Assembly: GCF_947490405.1 (NCBI RefSeq)
Contig: NZ_CANLGU010000001.1
Span: 434,001-498,000, forward strand
Source of the DNA: an uncultured Algibacter sp.
Lineage (GTDB): Bacteria; Bacteroidota; Bacteroidia; Flavobacteriales; Flavobacteriaceae
Length of the DNA: 64,000 nucleotides
Direction of reading: 5' to 3'
Shown here: positions 10,271-17,546 of the stretch, in pieces
Layout of the letters: every line of letters begins with the position of its first letter
How positions within the stretch are numbered: position 1 is the first letter of the stretch
Notes under the pieces: generated by a model
Seen by the model: only the letters and a program-made list of their open reading frames with translations
Database searches by the model: none
Told to the model about the DNA's origin: nothing
Translations under genes and position numbers: made by a program

Positions 10271-11658
10271 AATCTGTTTTATGCTTTCTCATAATCCTTT
10301 TTAATATCTCAAGTTTAGCTGGACAAATCTTTGATGTAGAAGCTATAAAAGTTTCAGGAGATAATGATAAACGTATTAACCTTGTTTTTATGGGAGATGG
10401 CTACACCTTATTTGAATTAGATAAGTTTGTGACTGATGCTACCAATTTTTCTAATAGTTTGTTTAGCCAAAGCCCATTTTCCGAATATGCAGATTATTTT
10501 AATGTTTATGCCATAAAAGTACCATCAAATGATAGTGGAACGGACCACCCAGGAATTGCTACGGATGTTACAGAGCCTGTTTTTAGTGTTGCTTCAAAAA
10601 ACACTTACTTTAATACCTCTTTTGATACAGCCAATATTCACAGGTTACTTTACACATATAGCTCATCAATAGTTTATAATGTATTGGCTGATAATTTTCC
10701 ACAATACGATCAACCCATTATTATTGTTAACACTTCAGAATATGGAGGTGCTGGTGGCCCCTACGCTACTTCCTCTACAGGTAACAATGCCGATGAAATT
10801 GTTATACATGAAATAGGGCATTCGCTTTTTGATTTAAAGGATGAATATTATCCAGGAGATGCACTTGCTTCTGAAGCTATAAATATGACTCAAGAAACTA
10901 ACCCTGCTATAGTAGGCTGGAAAAATTGGGTAGGCACAGATGGAGTTGGTATTTATCAGCATAGTGGATCTGGTAATGCTACTAGTTGGTATAGGCCACA
11001 TCAAAATTGTAAAATGCGATATTTAGGTGTTCCATTTTGCTCTGTTTGTAAAGAAGGTATTATTGAAAAAATACATAGTTTAATTTCTCCTATTGATAGT
11101 TATATTCCCAATAGCTCAACAGTTGACAACCCAACATTACCTCTAGACTTTCAATTAAAATTGATTAAACCAAATCCCAATACCTTGGAAAGCGAATGGA
11201 CTTTAAACGGCTCAAGCTTTGCCACTAATGTGGATGACATTTCTATTGAAGAAACTGATTTAGTTGAAGGAGCTAACTTACTAACAACTGTTGTACATGA
11301 TAACAGTACTTTTTTAAGGGTAGATAATCATGATAGCTTTCATATTTACACTGTAAATTGGAATATTAATTACACTTCTCTAGGGATTGAAGAAGTTGAA
11401 AGCAATACAGACACTTTTAATATTTCCTTATATCCTAACCCAACAGAAAATTTGTTAAACTTAAAGTTTGAAAGCTCAAACACCTCCAATTTAAAAGTAG
11501 TAATTCTGACAGTGGATGGCAAAAAAGTAAAATCTGTAAAACTTAATAATTACGAAAACAAACAAGTTAGATTAAACCATTTAGATACAGGTATTTATAT
11601 TGTAAATTTCTACAATAACAACACACTATTAACTACTAAAAAATTAGTTAAAAAATAA
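10267..11658 (+). CDS. M64-family metallopeptidase with T9SS sorting domain
   Basis: This 463-aa secreted peptidase resembles the IgA-peptidase M64 family. It has a signal peptide ending near SLAGQ, then a catalytic domain beginning with the family-typical VFMGDGYT. The zinc motif HEIGH is at 181-185, followed by DLKDEY. The C-terminal 75-80 residues (from about 385) start with NISLYPNPT and end in a Lys-rich tail after DTGIYIVNF. This is the pattern of a type A T9SS C-terminal sorting domain, so the enzyme is probably exported by T9SS and attached at the surface. PorU and PorV, encoded at 43.7-48.9 kb, would process it. Substrate unknown. Confidence 0.9.
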   Translation: MKSVLCFLIILFNISSLAGQIFDVEAIKVSGDNDKRINLVFMGDGYTLFELDKFVTDATNFSNSLFSQSPFSEYADYFNVYAIKVPSNDSGTDHPGIATDVTEPVFSVASKNTYFNTSFDTANIHRLLYTYSSSIVYNVLADNFPQYDQPIIIVNTSEYGGAGGPYATSSTGNNADEIVIHEIGHSLFDLKDEYYPGDALASEAINMTQETNPAIVGWKNWVGTDGVGIYQHSGSGNATSWYRPHQNCKMRYLGVPFCSVCKEGIIEKIHSLISPIDSYIPNSSTVDNPTLPLDFQLKLIKPNPNTLESEWTLNGSSFATNVDDISIEETDLVEGANLLTTVVHDNSTFLRVDNHDSFHIYTVNWNINYTSLGIEEVESNTDTFNISLYPNPTENLLNLKFESSNTSNLKVVILTVDGKKVKSVKLNNYENKQVRLNHLDTGIYIVNFYNNNTLLTTKKLVKK

Positions 11659-11667
11659 ATACTCGAT

Positions 11668-12189
11668 TTATTTCTTAGGAGGATATCCAGATAATACTTT
11701 TTCTACAATAGCTTGCATGCGTGCTTCTCTTTTTTCGGGCGTTGCTCTTGGGTTAAAACTAGATTCACTTATGGCCTGCCAAAAGAGTTGTTTTTTATTT
11801 TCATCTACGAAATCGATAGTAATTTGACGGTTTATATTACCTTGACCGATAGGTAAACCTATGGAAATTCCACCACCCACATTTCGTCCACCACCACCTA
11901 CCCCAACACCAACACTTTGACTTTGAGGTTCTTGATATTCAGCACTTTTAATATCTATGAAAAAATCTGGAGTTTCTGAGATACTGAATCCTTTTACTTT
12001 CATTTTGGCATCAATGGCATCTAAGAGACGCTTAGTATCTAACTCGCTTAAGCCAGTTTCCATATCTGCATAGTATTGATAGGTTTTATAATTATTAAAA
12101 TTTACAGCTTTATCATAATCGTAATTCACATGAATTGGAGCACAGGATACTATAATTAAGGCTAGAATACTAATTTTTAGAAATCGCAT
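11668..12189 (-). CDS. DUF4136-type lipoprotein
   Basis: This 173-aa exported lipoprotein has a short signal with lipobox IIVSC at residues 12-16. The motifs VNYDYDKAVNFNNYKTYQYY near the start and QITIDFVDENKKQLFWQ later match the DUF4136 family as I know it. A central low-complexity stretch is very rich in Gly and Val. It probably sits in the periplasm on the inner leaflet of the outer membrane. Function unknown. It is convergent with the M64 gene. Confidence 0.8.
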   Translation of the reverse strand: MRFLKISILALIIVSCAPIHVNYDYDKAVNFNNYKTYQYYADMETGLSELDTKRLLDAIDAKMKVKGFSISETPDFFIDIKSAEYQEPQSQSVGVGVGGGGRNVGGGISIGLPIGQGNINRQITIDFVDENKKQLFWQAISESSFNPRATPEKREARMQAIVEKVLSGYPPKK

Positions 12190-12252
12190 AGGTTTAATTT
12201 TATCTAAATTTAATCAAAAATTATTCCAATGTTTCTTTTTAGTTCAGAAGTT

Positions 12253-12340
12253 GCGTTAGGGATAGCAGTGAAAAGCCCAAAGCCTGACGAAGGAAGTGCG
12301 AGGACTTGTAACGAATAGCCCGACCCTTGTGGAAACGCCC
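12253..12340. repeat. Flavobacterial intergenic repeat element, copy 1
   Basis: This 88-bp GC-richer block lies in an AT-rich intergenic region. It begins GCGTTAGGGATAG and ends GGAAACGCCC, so its ends can pair (GCGTT with AACGC). The internal words AAAGCCC and TAGCCCGACCC recall a repeat common in Flavobacteriaceae (from memory). A degenerate relative occurs at 56748-56806. No ORF or known RNA family is apparent. It could be a REP-like element or a structured RNA. Confidence 0.65.
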
Positions 12341-12368
12341 AAAGAGCAAATCATTTTAACTAAAATAT

Positions 12369-12399
12369 TTGCTAAATTAAAATAGTATTTAGATATTTG
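12369..12399 (+). promoter_or_regulatory. Probable promoter of the sdpR-like gene
   Basis: TTG at 12369-12371 and GATATTTG at 12392-12399, separated by 20 bases, approximate the flavobacterial TTG/TAnnTTTG promoter. The -7 part lies in the spacer of the inverted repeat at 12385-12408, so a bound repressor would block the polymerase. Confidence 0.45.
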
Positions 12400-12408
12400 T
12401 CTAAATAC
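12385..12408. promoter_or_regulatory. Operator-like inverted repeat of the ArsR/SdpR-type repressor
   Basis: Perfect 9-bp arms GTATTTAGA and TCTAAATAC flank a 6-base spacer (TATTTG). The site ends 7 bases before the start codon of the ArsR-type gene and overlaps the predicted -7 element. ArsR-family regulators bind such inverted repeats and often repress their own operon, so autoregulation is the natural reading. Confidence 0.75.
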
Positions 12409-12415
12409 CTAATTA

Positions 12416-12670
12416 ATGAATTACTTATTTAAGGCATTAAATGATGAAACGAGGCGCGAAATTCTGGAATTGCTTAAGGATAAGGACATGACTGCGGGTG
12501 ATATTGCTGATGCATTTAATATTTCGAAACCTAGTATCTCACATCATTTGGATATTTTGAAGCGTGCTGATTTGGTGACGAGTGAAAAGAACGGACAGTT
12601 TATTACATACTCTATAAACACAACGATTCTGGAAGATGTATTGCAATGGATTTTAACTTTAAAAAAATAA
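12416..12670 (+). CDS. ArsR-family repressor, SdpR-like
   Basis: This 84-aa single-domain winged-helix protein matches the ArsR family. It starts with the family-typical FKALNDETRREIL, and the recognition-helix region is ISKPSISHHLDIL. It has no metal-binding Cys cluster, so metal sensing is unlikely. It resembles SdpR-type autorepressors, which are paired with SdpI immunity proteins in Bacillus. The gene lies 4 bases upstream of an SdpI-like gene, and an inverted repeat covers its promoter. Confidence 0.88.
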   Translation: MNYLFKALNDETRREILELLKDKDMTAGDIADAFNISKPSISHHLDILKRADLVTSEKNGQFITYSINTTILEDVLQWILTLKK

Positions 12671-12674
12671 AATA

Positions 12675-13316
12675 ATGAATTTGAAAAGAGAAATACCATT
12701 GATAATTATTGTTTTAATTCCGTTTATTTATTTGGCCTATATCTGGAGTTTGCTACCAGAGACGGTGCCAACACACTGGAATTACAAAGGTGAGATTGAT
12801 GATTGGGGTAGTAAAAATTCGCTGATACTTATTACTTTTTTACTATCGGGAGTTACTTATATTTTATTTACAATTATTCCATTAATAGACCCGAAAAAAC
12901 GCATACAAACCATGGGCAACAAATACCATAACTTAAAGTTTTTGATGGTGTTATTTATGTCTGCTTTAGCTGTATTTATAATTTACAGTGTTAAAGAACA
13001 ATCTATAACCAACCCATCACTTGTAATTTTTGCTATTGGTATTTTATTTATGCTTTTAGGGAATTACATGAAAACCATAAAGGCGAATTATTTTATTGGG
13101 ATAAGAACACCTTGGACTTTAGAAAACGAAAGTGTTTGGAAAAGTACTCATAAACTAGCTGGCAAATTGTGGTTTGTTGGTGGATTAGCTATTGCAATAT
13201 CTAGCCTTACAGCTAGTAAGAAGTTTAATAGTATATTCTTTATTAGTGTTACACTATTAATTACTTTAATACCTTTTGTGTATTCGTATTTAGAGTATAA
13301 AAAAATTAGGAAGTAA
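12675..13316 (+). CDS. SdpI/YhfL-family integral membrane protein
   Basis: This 213-aa protein has about six hydrophobic segments. The N-terminal LPETVPTHWNYKGEIDDWGSK is the hallmark of the DUF1648 part and is followed by an SdpI-like C-terminal half (GIRTPWTLENESVWKSTHKLAGKLW, about residues 143-167, matches the SdpI core motif). In Bacillus, SdpI protects against the SdpC toxin and signals to SdpR. No toxin gene is next to this pair, so it may act on external toxins or as a general membrane-stress system. Confidence 0.85.
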   Translation: MNLKREIPLIIIVLIPFIYLAYIWSLLPETVPTHWNYKGEIDDWGSKNSLILITFLLSGVTYILFTIIPLIDPKKRIQTMGNKYHNLKFLMVLFMSALAVFIIYSVKEQSITNPSLVIFAIGILFMLLGNYMKTIKANYFIGIRTPWTLENESVWKSTHKLAGKLWFVGGLAIAISSLTASKKFNSIFFISVTLLITLIPFVYSYLEYKKIRK

Positions 13317-13346
13317 TTATTTTGTTTAAAACAGACAAGATATATC

Positions 13347-14345
13347 TTAATTGTTTAGCATCTTCCAAAGCATATCTTTTAACTCAGTAATACCTTTTTG
13401 AGCAACAGATGAGATGAATATATATGGAATTGGTAGCTCATTATCAAGCTCAGTCTTTAATTCTGCTTTTAGTTCATTATCCAACATATCACTTTTTGAA
13501 ATAGCAATAATACGCTCTTTATCAAGCATTTCTGGATTGTACCTTCTAAGTTCATCTAACAAAATATCATATTGTTTTTTGATATCGTTAGCATCAGCTG
13601 GAATTAAAAAAAGAAGAATAGAATTTCGTTCTATGTGTCGCAAAAAATAATGTCCAAGCCCCTTACCTTCTGCAGCCCCCTCTATAATTCCAGGGATATC
13701 TGCCATAACAAAGGTTTGAAAATCTCTGTATTTAACGATACCTAAATTGGGTTTTAGTGTAGTAAATTCGTAATCTGCAATTTTTGGTTTTGCAGATGTA
13801 ACAACTGATAAAAGCGTAGACTTACCTGCATTGGGGAAACCAACCAAACCAACATCAGCGAGCACTTTAAGCTCCATGGTAACATACTTTTCCTCAAGAG
13901 GCATACCAGGTTGCGCATAACGCGGTGTTTGATTAGTTGAACTTTTAAAATGCCAGTTCCCTAAACCTCCTTTACCACCTTCAGCTAGAATTCTTTCCTC
14001 GCCTTCATCGGTAATTTCAAAAAGTATAGTGTTGGTTTCTGTATCTCTTATTACTGTACCTAAAGGCACATCGACATATACATCCTCTCCATCGGCACCT
14101 GTGCTTCTACTTTTGCTACCATGCTCACCATGACCTGCTCTTATATGCTTTTTGAATTTTAGATGAAGTAGTGTCCAAAGATTAGAATTTCCGCGAACAA
14201 TAATATGACCTCCACGGCCACCATCCCCACCATCAGGACCACCTTTTTCTATATATTTTTCGCGATGTAAATGCGCAGATCCCTGTCCGCCCTTTCCAGA
14301 ACTGACATACATTTTTACATAATCTACAAAATTCCCCTCTGTCAT
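13347..14345 (-). CDS. obg: GTPase Obg/CgtA
   Basis: This 332-aa protein shows the Obg architecture. The N-terminal glycine-rich Obg fold (about 1-158) contains [12 protein letters not shown]. The GTPase domain has GFPNAGKS as P-loop, a switch region with TTLKPNLG, and [10 protein letters not shown] as G3. It ends soon after the G domain, without a long C-terminal extension. Obg binds the 50S subunit and acts in ribosome maturation and stress control. It lies 81 bases downstream of the Hpt-Adk fusion on the same strand and is probably cotranscribed. Confidence 0.96.
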   Translation of the reverse strand: MTEGNFVDYVKMYVSSGKGGQGSAHLHREKYIEKGGPDGGDGGRGGHIIVRGNSNLWTLLHLKFKKHIRAGHGEHGSKSRSTGADGEDVYVDVPLGTVIRDTETNTILFEITDEGEERILAEGGKGGLGNWHFKSSTNQTPRYAQPGMPLEEKYVTMELKVLADVGLVGFPNAGKSTLLSVVTSAKPKIADYEFTTLKPNLGIVKYRDFQTFVMADIPGIIEGAAEGKGLGHYFLRHIERNSILLFLIPADANDIKKQYDILLDELRRYNPEMLDKERIIAISKSDMLDNELKAELKTELDNELPIPYIFISSVAQKGITELKDMLWKMLNN

Positions 14346-14375
14346 CTCTGTTGTTTATTTGTTTTCAGTGAATTT

Positions 14376-14406
14376 GTTGTTTAGTCTTGTTTAACTTCTA
14401 AACAAC
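14376..14406. repeat. Inverted repeat between hpt-adk and obg
   Basis: Arms GTTGTTTAG (14376-14384) and CTAAACAAC (14398-14406) are perfect complements with a 13-base loop, and further GTTTA words lie around them. The hairpin sits between two co-oriented genes. It lacks the U-tract of a good terminator on the minus strand, so it may mark an mRNA processing or attenuation point. Confidence 0.5.
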
Positions 14407-14426
14407 TAAACGAATAAACGTTAGCA

Positions 14427-15536
14427 CTATAGTTTGTCTATTACGCTACTCAATCGCTCTGTAATATCTTTGATACTACCAACACCATCAACACCATGAT
14501 ATTTATCTTGCGCCGTGTAGTAATCTTTTAAAATAGCAGTTTCATCGTAATACACTTTAATTCTGTTTCTAATTACAGCCTCATCTGCATCATCTTTACG
14601 ACCACTTGTTTTTCCTCTTTCCAGTAAACGTGTTACTAAAACCTCATCATCAACCTCTAAAGCAATCATTGCATTAATTTGAGAATCTTTGCTATCCATT
14701 AACTGATCTAAAGCTTCAGCCTGTGCATTAGTTCTTGGAAATCCATCAAAAATAAATCCATTGGCACCGGCATTTTTTTCAACCTCTGCCTTTAACATGT
14801 CTATAGTTACTTGGTCTGGAACCAAACCGCCTTTTTCGATGTATGATTTAGCTAACATTCCTAAAGCTGTATCATTTTTCATGTTGTAACGAAAAACATC
14901 TCCTGTAGAAATATGTACTAGGTTATATTTCTCCTTTAAAAATTCTGCTTGCGTTCCTTTACCTGCTCCCGGAGGGCCAAATAGCACTAAGTTTGTCATG
15001 TGTTGCGTTTCTTTTATTTGATAGACTTCTGGTAAATTTCGTCCCAAACCATCATAATCTAAGCCATAACCTACTATGAATTTATTTGGAATTTCTATAC
15101 CAACATAATGTAATTTAAAATCTTTTTTATACGCTTCTGGTTTGTAAAAAAGTGTCGCAATTTTTAACGATTTAACCTTTTCATTTTTAAAAATTCTATG
15201 AACTTCATGAAGCGTATTCCCTGTATCTATAATGTCTTCTAAAATTATAACTGTTCTGCCTGTTAGATCTTGTGTTATACCAATTAATCTTTGAATATCT
15301 TCAGTAGACTTTACGCCTTCATAAGATGCTAGCTTTATAAAAGTAACCTCGCATGTTTTTGGGTACTTCTTTACAAAATCGCTGGTTAGCATAAACGATC
15401 CGTTTAAAATACCAACAAAAACTGGAATTTCATCACCTACATCTTCAGCTATTTTATCAGCTAATCGCTGTAATGCAGCATCAATTTCTTTAGCAGAAAC
15501 GAAGGGTTTGAAGTATTTGTCGTGTAGCTTTATCAC
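14427..15536 (-). CDS. Fused hypoxanthine phosphoribosyltransferase-adenylate kinase
   Basis: One uninterrupted frame encodes two purine enzymes. The N-terminal part (about 1-172) is a hypoxanthine phosphoribosyltransferase with the PRPP loop ILEDIIDTGNTL. It turns hypoxanthine (probably also guanine) plus PRPP into the nucleotide. The C-terminal part from Met180 (14999) is a complete 190-aa adenylate kinase with the P-loop GPPGAGKGT and a short lid (RGKTSGRKDDADEA), which converts AMP + ATP to 2 ADP. I place the start at the GTG at 15536, giving 369 aa and the typical opening IKLHDKYF. The upstream TTG at 15560 lies inside a TATCTTTG -7 element. The kinase Met is an internal ATG that might also yield free Adk. 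obg follows. Confidence 0.93.
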   Translation of the reverse strand: MIKLHDKYFKPFVSAKEIDAALQRLADKIAEDVGDEIPVFVGILNGSFMLTSDFVKKYPKTCEVTFIKLASYEGVKSTEDIQRLIGITQDLTGRTVIILEDIIDTGNTLHEVHRIFKNEKVKSLKIATLFYKPEAYKKDFKLHYVGIEIPNKFIVGYGLDYDGLGRNLPEVYQIKETQHMTNLVLFGPPGAGKGTQAEFLKEKYNLVHISTGDVFRYNMKNDTALGMLAKSYIEKGGLVPDQVTIDMLKAEVEKNAGANGFIFDGFPRTNAQAEALDQLMDSKDSQINAMIALEVDDEVLVTRLLERGKTSGRKDDADEAVIRNRIKVYYDETAILKDYYTAQDKYHGVDGVGSIKDITERLSSVIDKL

Positions 15537-15557
15537 GGGTGTTATATTTTGAAAGCG

Positions 15558-15565
15558 CAAAGATA
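15558..15565 (-). promoter_or_regulatory. -7 promoter element of hpt-adk
   Basis: On the minus strand the sequence is TATCTTTG, an exact match to TAnnTTTG, 21 bases before the GTG start at 15536. No clear TTG lies at the usual -33 distance. The element overlaps a possible TTG start codon and argues against using it. Confidence 0.45.
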
Positions 15566-15630
15566 ATCAATAGATTAAGTAATAACGATTTTTTGATTTA
15601 GGATTTCAATAGTAATTTAAGATTTAAATG

Positions 15631-15638
15631 TATTTTTG
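15631..15638 (+). promoter_or_regulatory. Possible -7 promoter element of purK
   Basis: TATTTTTG matches TAnnTTTG 34 bases before the purK ATG. There is no convincing -33 TTG, and such T-rich words arise by chance in this AT-rich DNA. Confidence 0.35.
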
Positions 15639-15672
15639 CTTATCATTATTTTGATTTCGAAAAAACGTTTAG

Positions 15673-16827
15673 ATGAATTATTTCTCTTCAAATTTTAAAC
15701 TTGGTATTCTTGGTGGTGGCCAATTAGGTAAAATGTTATTGTACAACACTAGAAAATTTGATATCCAAACTGTTGTCTTAGATGCCAGTAAAGAAGCACC
15801 GTGTAAAATAGCTTGTGATGAATTTCATTTGGGTAATTTAATGGATTATGATGCTGTTTACAATTTTGGAAAATTAGTTGATGTATTGACTATTGAAATT
15901 GAAAACGTTAATGTTGATGCTTTAGAAACTCTAGAAAATGAAGGGATTAAAGTGTTTCCTGCATCTAAAACATTAAGAACCATACAAAATAAAGCGAAAC
16001 AGAAACTTTTTTACAGAGACAACAATATACCAACATCTAGTTTTAATCGATTTGCTTATTTATCTGAAATTGAAGATGCTATAGCCAATGGAGGCATAGA
16101 ACTTCCCTTTGTTTGGAAAGCGGCTCAATTTGGTTATGATGGTAATGGCGTAAAAGTAGTGAGAAAACTTTCAGATTTAAAAGGCTTACCAGCTGGTGAA
16201 TGTATTGCTGAAGATTTAATTCCTTTTAAAAACGAATTAGCAGTTATTGTTGCGCGGAGCCCTTCTGGAGAAACTAAGACATATCCAGTTGTTGAAATGG
16301 AATTTCACCCTGAAGCAAACCAAGTTGAATATGTGATTTGTCCAGCAAGAATTCCTGAAGATACCGCAAAAAAAGCAGAGACTGTGGCGTTAAAAACTTC
16401 AGAAGCATTTAATCATGTAGGATTATTAGCTGTTGAAATGTTTCAGACGCAAGATGATGATATTTTAGTAAACGAAGTTGCACCAAGACCACACAATTCG
16501 GGGCATCAAACAATTGAAGCGAGTTATACTTCTCAGTTTGAACAACATATTAGAGCCATTTTAGATTTACCCTTAGGAAGAACTTCCAGTAAAGTTGGAG
16601 GTGTAATGGTTAATCTTGTAGGTGCTGAAGGACACACAGGAAATGTAGTTTATAAAAACATTGAAAACATCATGAATATGGATGGTGTAACACCCCATAT
16701 TTACGGTAAAAAGCAAACACGACCATTCAGAAAAATGGGACATGTTACTATTGTGAATGAAGATTTAAACGAAGCAAGACGTATTGCTGAATCAGTTAAG
16801 AAAAGTATAAAAGTTATAAGTGAATAA
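15673..16827 (+). CDS. purK: N5-carboxyaminoimidazole ribonucleotide synthase
   Basis: PurK uses ATP and bicarbonate to turn AIR into N5-CAIR in de novo purine synthesis. The 384-aa ATP-grasp protein begins with the dinucleotide-fold-like LGILGGGQLGKML. It has the ATP-grasp central region with FVWKAAQFGYDGNG and a catalytic segment ending EVAPRPHNSGH, typical of PurK. purE, for the next step, follows 89 bases downstream on the same strand, so both probably share a transcript. Confidence 0.97.
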   Translation: MNYFSSNFKLGILGGGQLGKMLLYNTRKFDIQTVVLDASKEAPCKIACDEFHLGNLMDYDAVYNFGKLVDVLTIEIENVNVDALETLENEGIKVFPASKTLRTIQNKAKQKLFYRDNNIPTSSFNRFAYLSEIEDAIANGGIELPFVWKAAQFGYDGNGVKVVRKLSDLKGLPAGECIAEDLIPFKNELAVIVARSPSGETKTYPVVEMEFHPEANQVEYVICPARIPEDTAKKAETVALKTSEAFNHVGLLAVEMFQTQDDDILVNEVAPRPHNSGHQTIEASYTSQFEQHIRAILDLPLGRTSSKVGGVMVNLVGAEGHTGNVVYKNIENIMNMDGVTPHIYGKKQTRPFRKMGHVTIVNEDLNEARRIAESVKKSIKVISE

Positions 16828-16877
16828 TAATTGGTCAAACTTAGTCTAGGCCTCATTAAAATTCAAAATATTATAAA

Positions 16878-16897
16878 CCCCTCGACTGCACTCGGGG
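16878..16897. repeat. Short GC-rich imperfect palindrome between purK and purE
   Basis: A CCCCTCGA...CTCGGGG sequence interrupts AT-rich spacer DNA. Only four outer C-G pairs plus scattered inner pairs form, so it looks like a degenerate copy of a CCTCGA/TCGAGG palindrome that I recall from many flavobacterial genomes. Confidence 0.35.
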
Positions 16898-16916
16898 AAA
16901 CATAAATTATTTTTTT

Positions 16917-17396
16917 ATGAGTAAAGTAGGAGTAATTATGGGAAGCAAAAGTGATCTTCCTGTTATGCAAGATGCCATTGACATCTTAAAAGGTTTTGAT
17001 ATTGAAGTTGACGTTGATATTGTATCAGCACATCGTACACCAGAAAAACTTTTCGATTATGGTAAGCATGCGCACACCAGAGGGTTTTCTGTAGTTATTG
17101 CTGGTGCTGGAGGTGCTGCCCATTTACCAGGAATGATAGCGTCTTTATCGCCTCTACCAGTTATTGGTGTGCCAGTAAAGAGTAGTAATTCTATTGATGG
17201 TTGGGATTCTGTACTTTCAATTTTACAAATGCCTGGAGGCGTACCTGTAGCAACCGTTGCACTTAATGGAGCCAAAAATGCTGGAATTCTAGCTGCTCAA
17301 ATTATTGGTTCTAACGATGTAAGCGTTTTAGACAAAATTATTGCTTATAAAGAAGATCTTAAAATAAAAGTAAACGAATCTGCTAAAGATTTATAA
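16917..17396 (+). CDS. purE: N5-carboxyaminoimidazole ribonucleotide mutase
   Basis: PurE rearranges N5-CAIR to CAIR. The 159-aa class I enzyme has VGVIMGSKSDLPVM at the N-terminus, VSAHRTPEKL with the catalytic-site His, and GAGGAAHLPGM, all hallmarks of the family. Length is normal for bacterial PurE. It follows purK on the same strand and is followed by a terminator hairpin. Confidence 0.97.
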   Translation: MSKVGVIMGSKSDLPVMQDAIDILKGFDIEVDVDIVSAHRTPEKLFDYGKHAHTRGFSVVIAGAGGAAHLPGMIASLSPLPVIGVPVKSSNSIDGWDSVLSILQMPGGVPVATVALNGAKNAGILAAQIIGSNDVSVLDKIIAYKEDLKIKVNESAKDL

Positions 17397-17402
17397 TAAA
17401 AA

Positions 17403-17428
17403 AAAGCCCCGAAGTTATTCAGGGCTTT
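17403..17428 (+). terminator. Terminator after purE
   Basis: AAAGCCC (17403-17409) pairs with GGGCTTT (17422-17428) across a 12-base loop, starting 7 bases after the purE stop. An A-run precedes it and a short T-run ends it. Confidence 0.7.
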
Positions 17429-17488
17429 CAGCTATTAACAAATAATTCTCATGAGTTAGTCACTCTGTGTATTATTGATTACAAAAAT

Positions 17489-17526
17489 AAAATAAATTTA
17501 CTATGCATACATAGTAAATTTATTTT
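17489..17526. promoter_or_regulatory. Long AT-rich inverted repeat before the M3 peptidase gene
   Basis: Two 17-bp arms are perfect complements around the 4-base spacer CATA. The inner core is TACTATG-CATA-CATAGTA. It ends 20 bases before the peptidase ATG and is followed by a T-rich run. It could be an operator of an unlinked regulator or a second terminator for the purE transcript. The symmetric core and the position near the start favour an operator. Confidence 0.55.
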
Positions 17527-17546
17527 TTAACACATTTTTTGAATAA

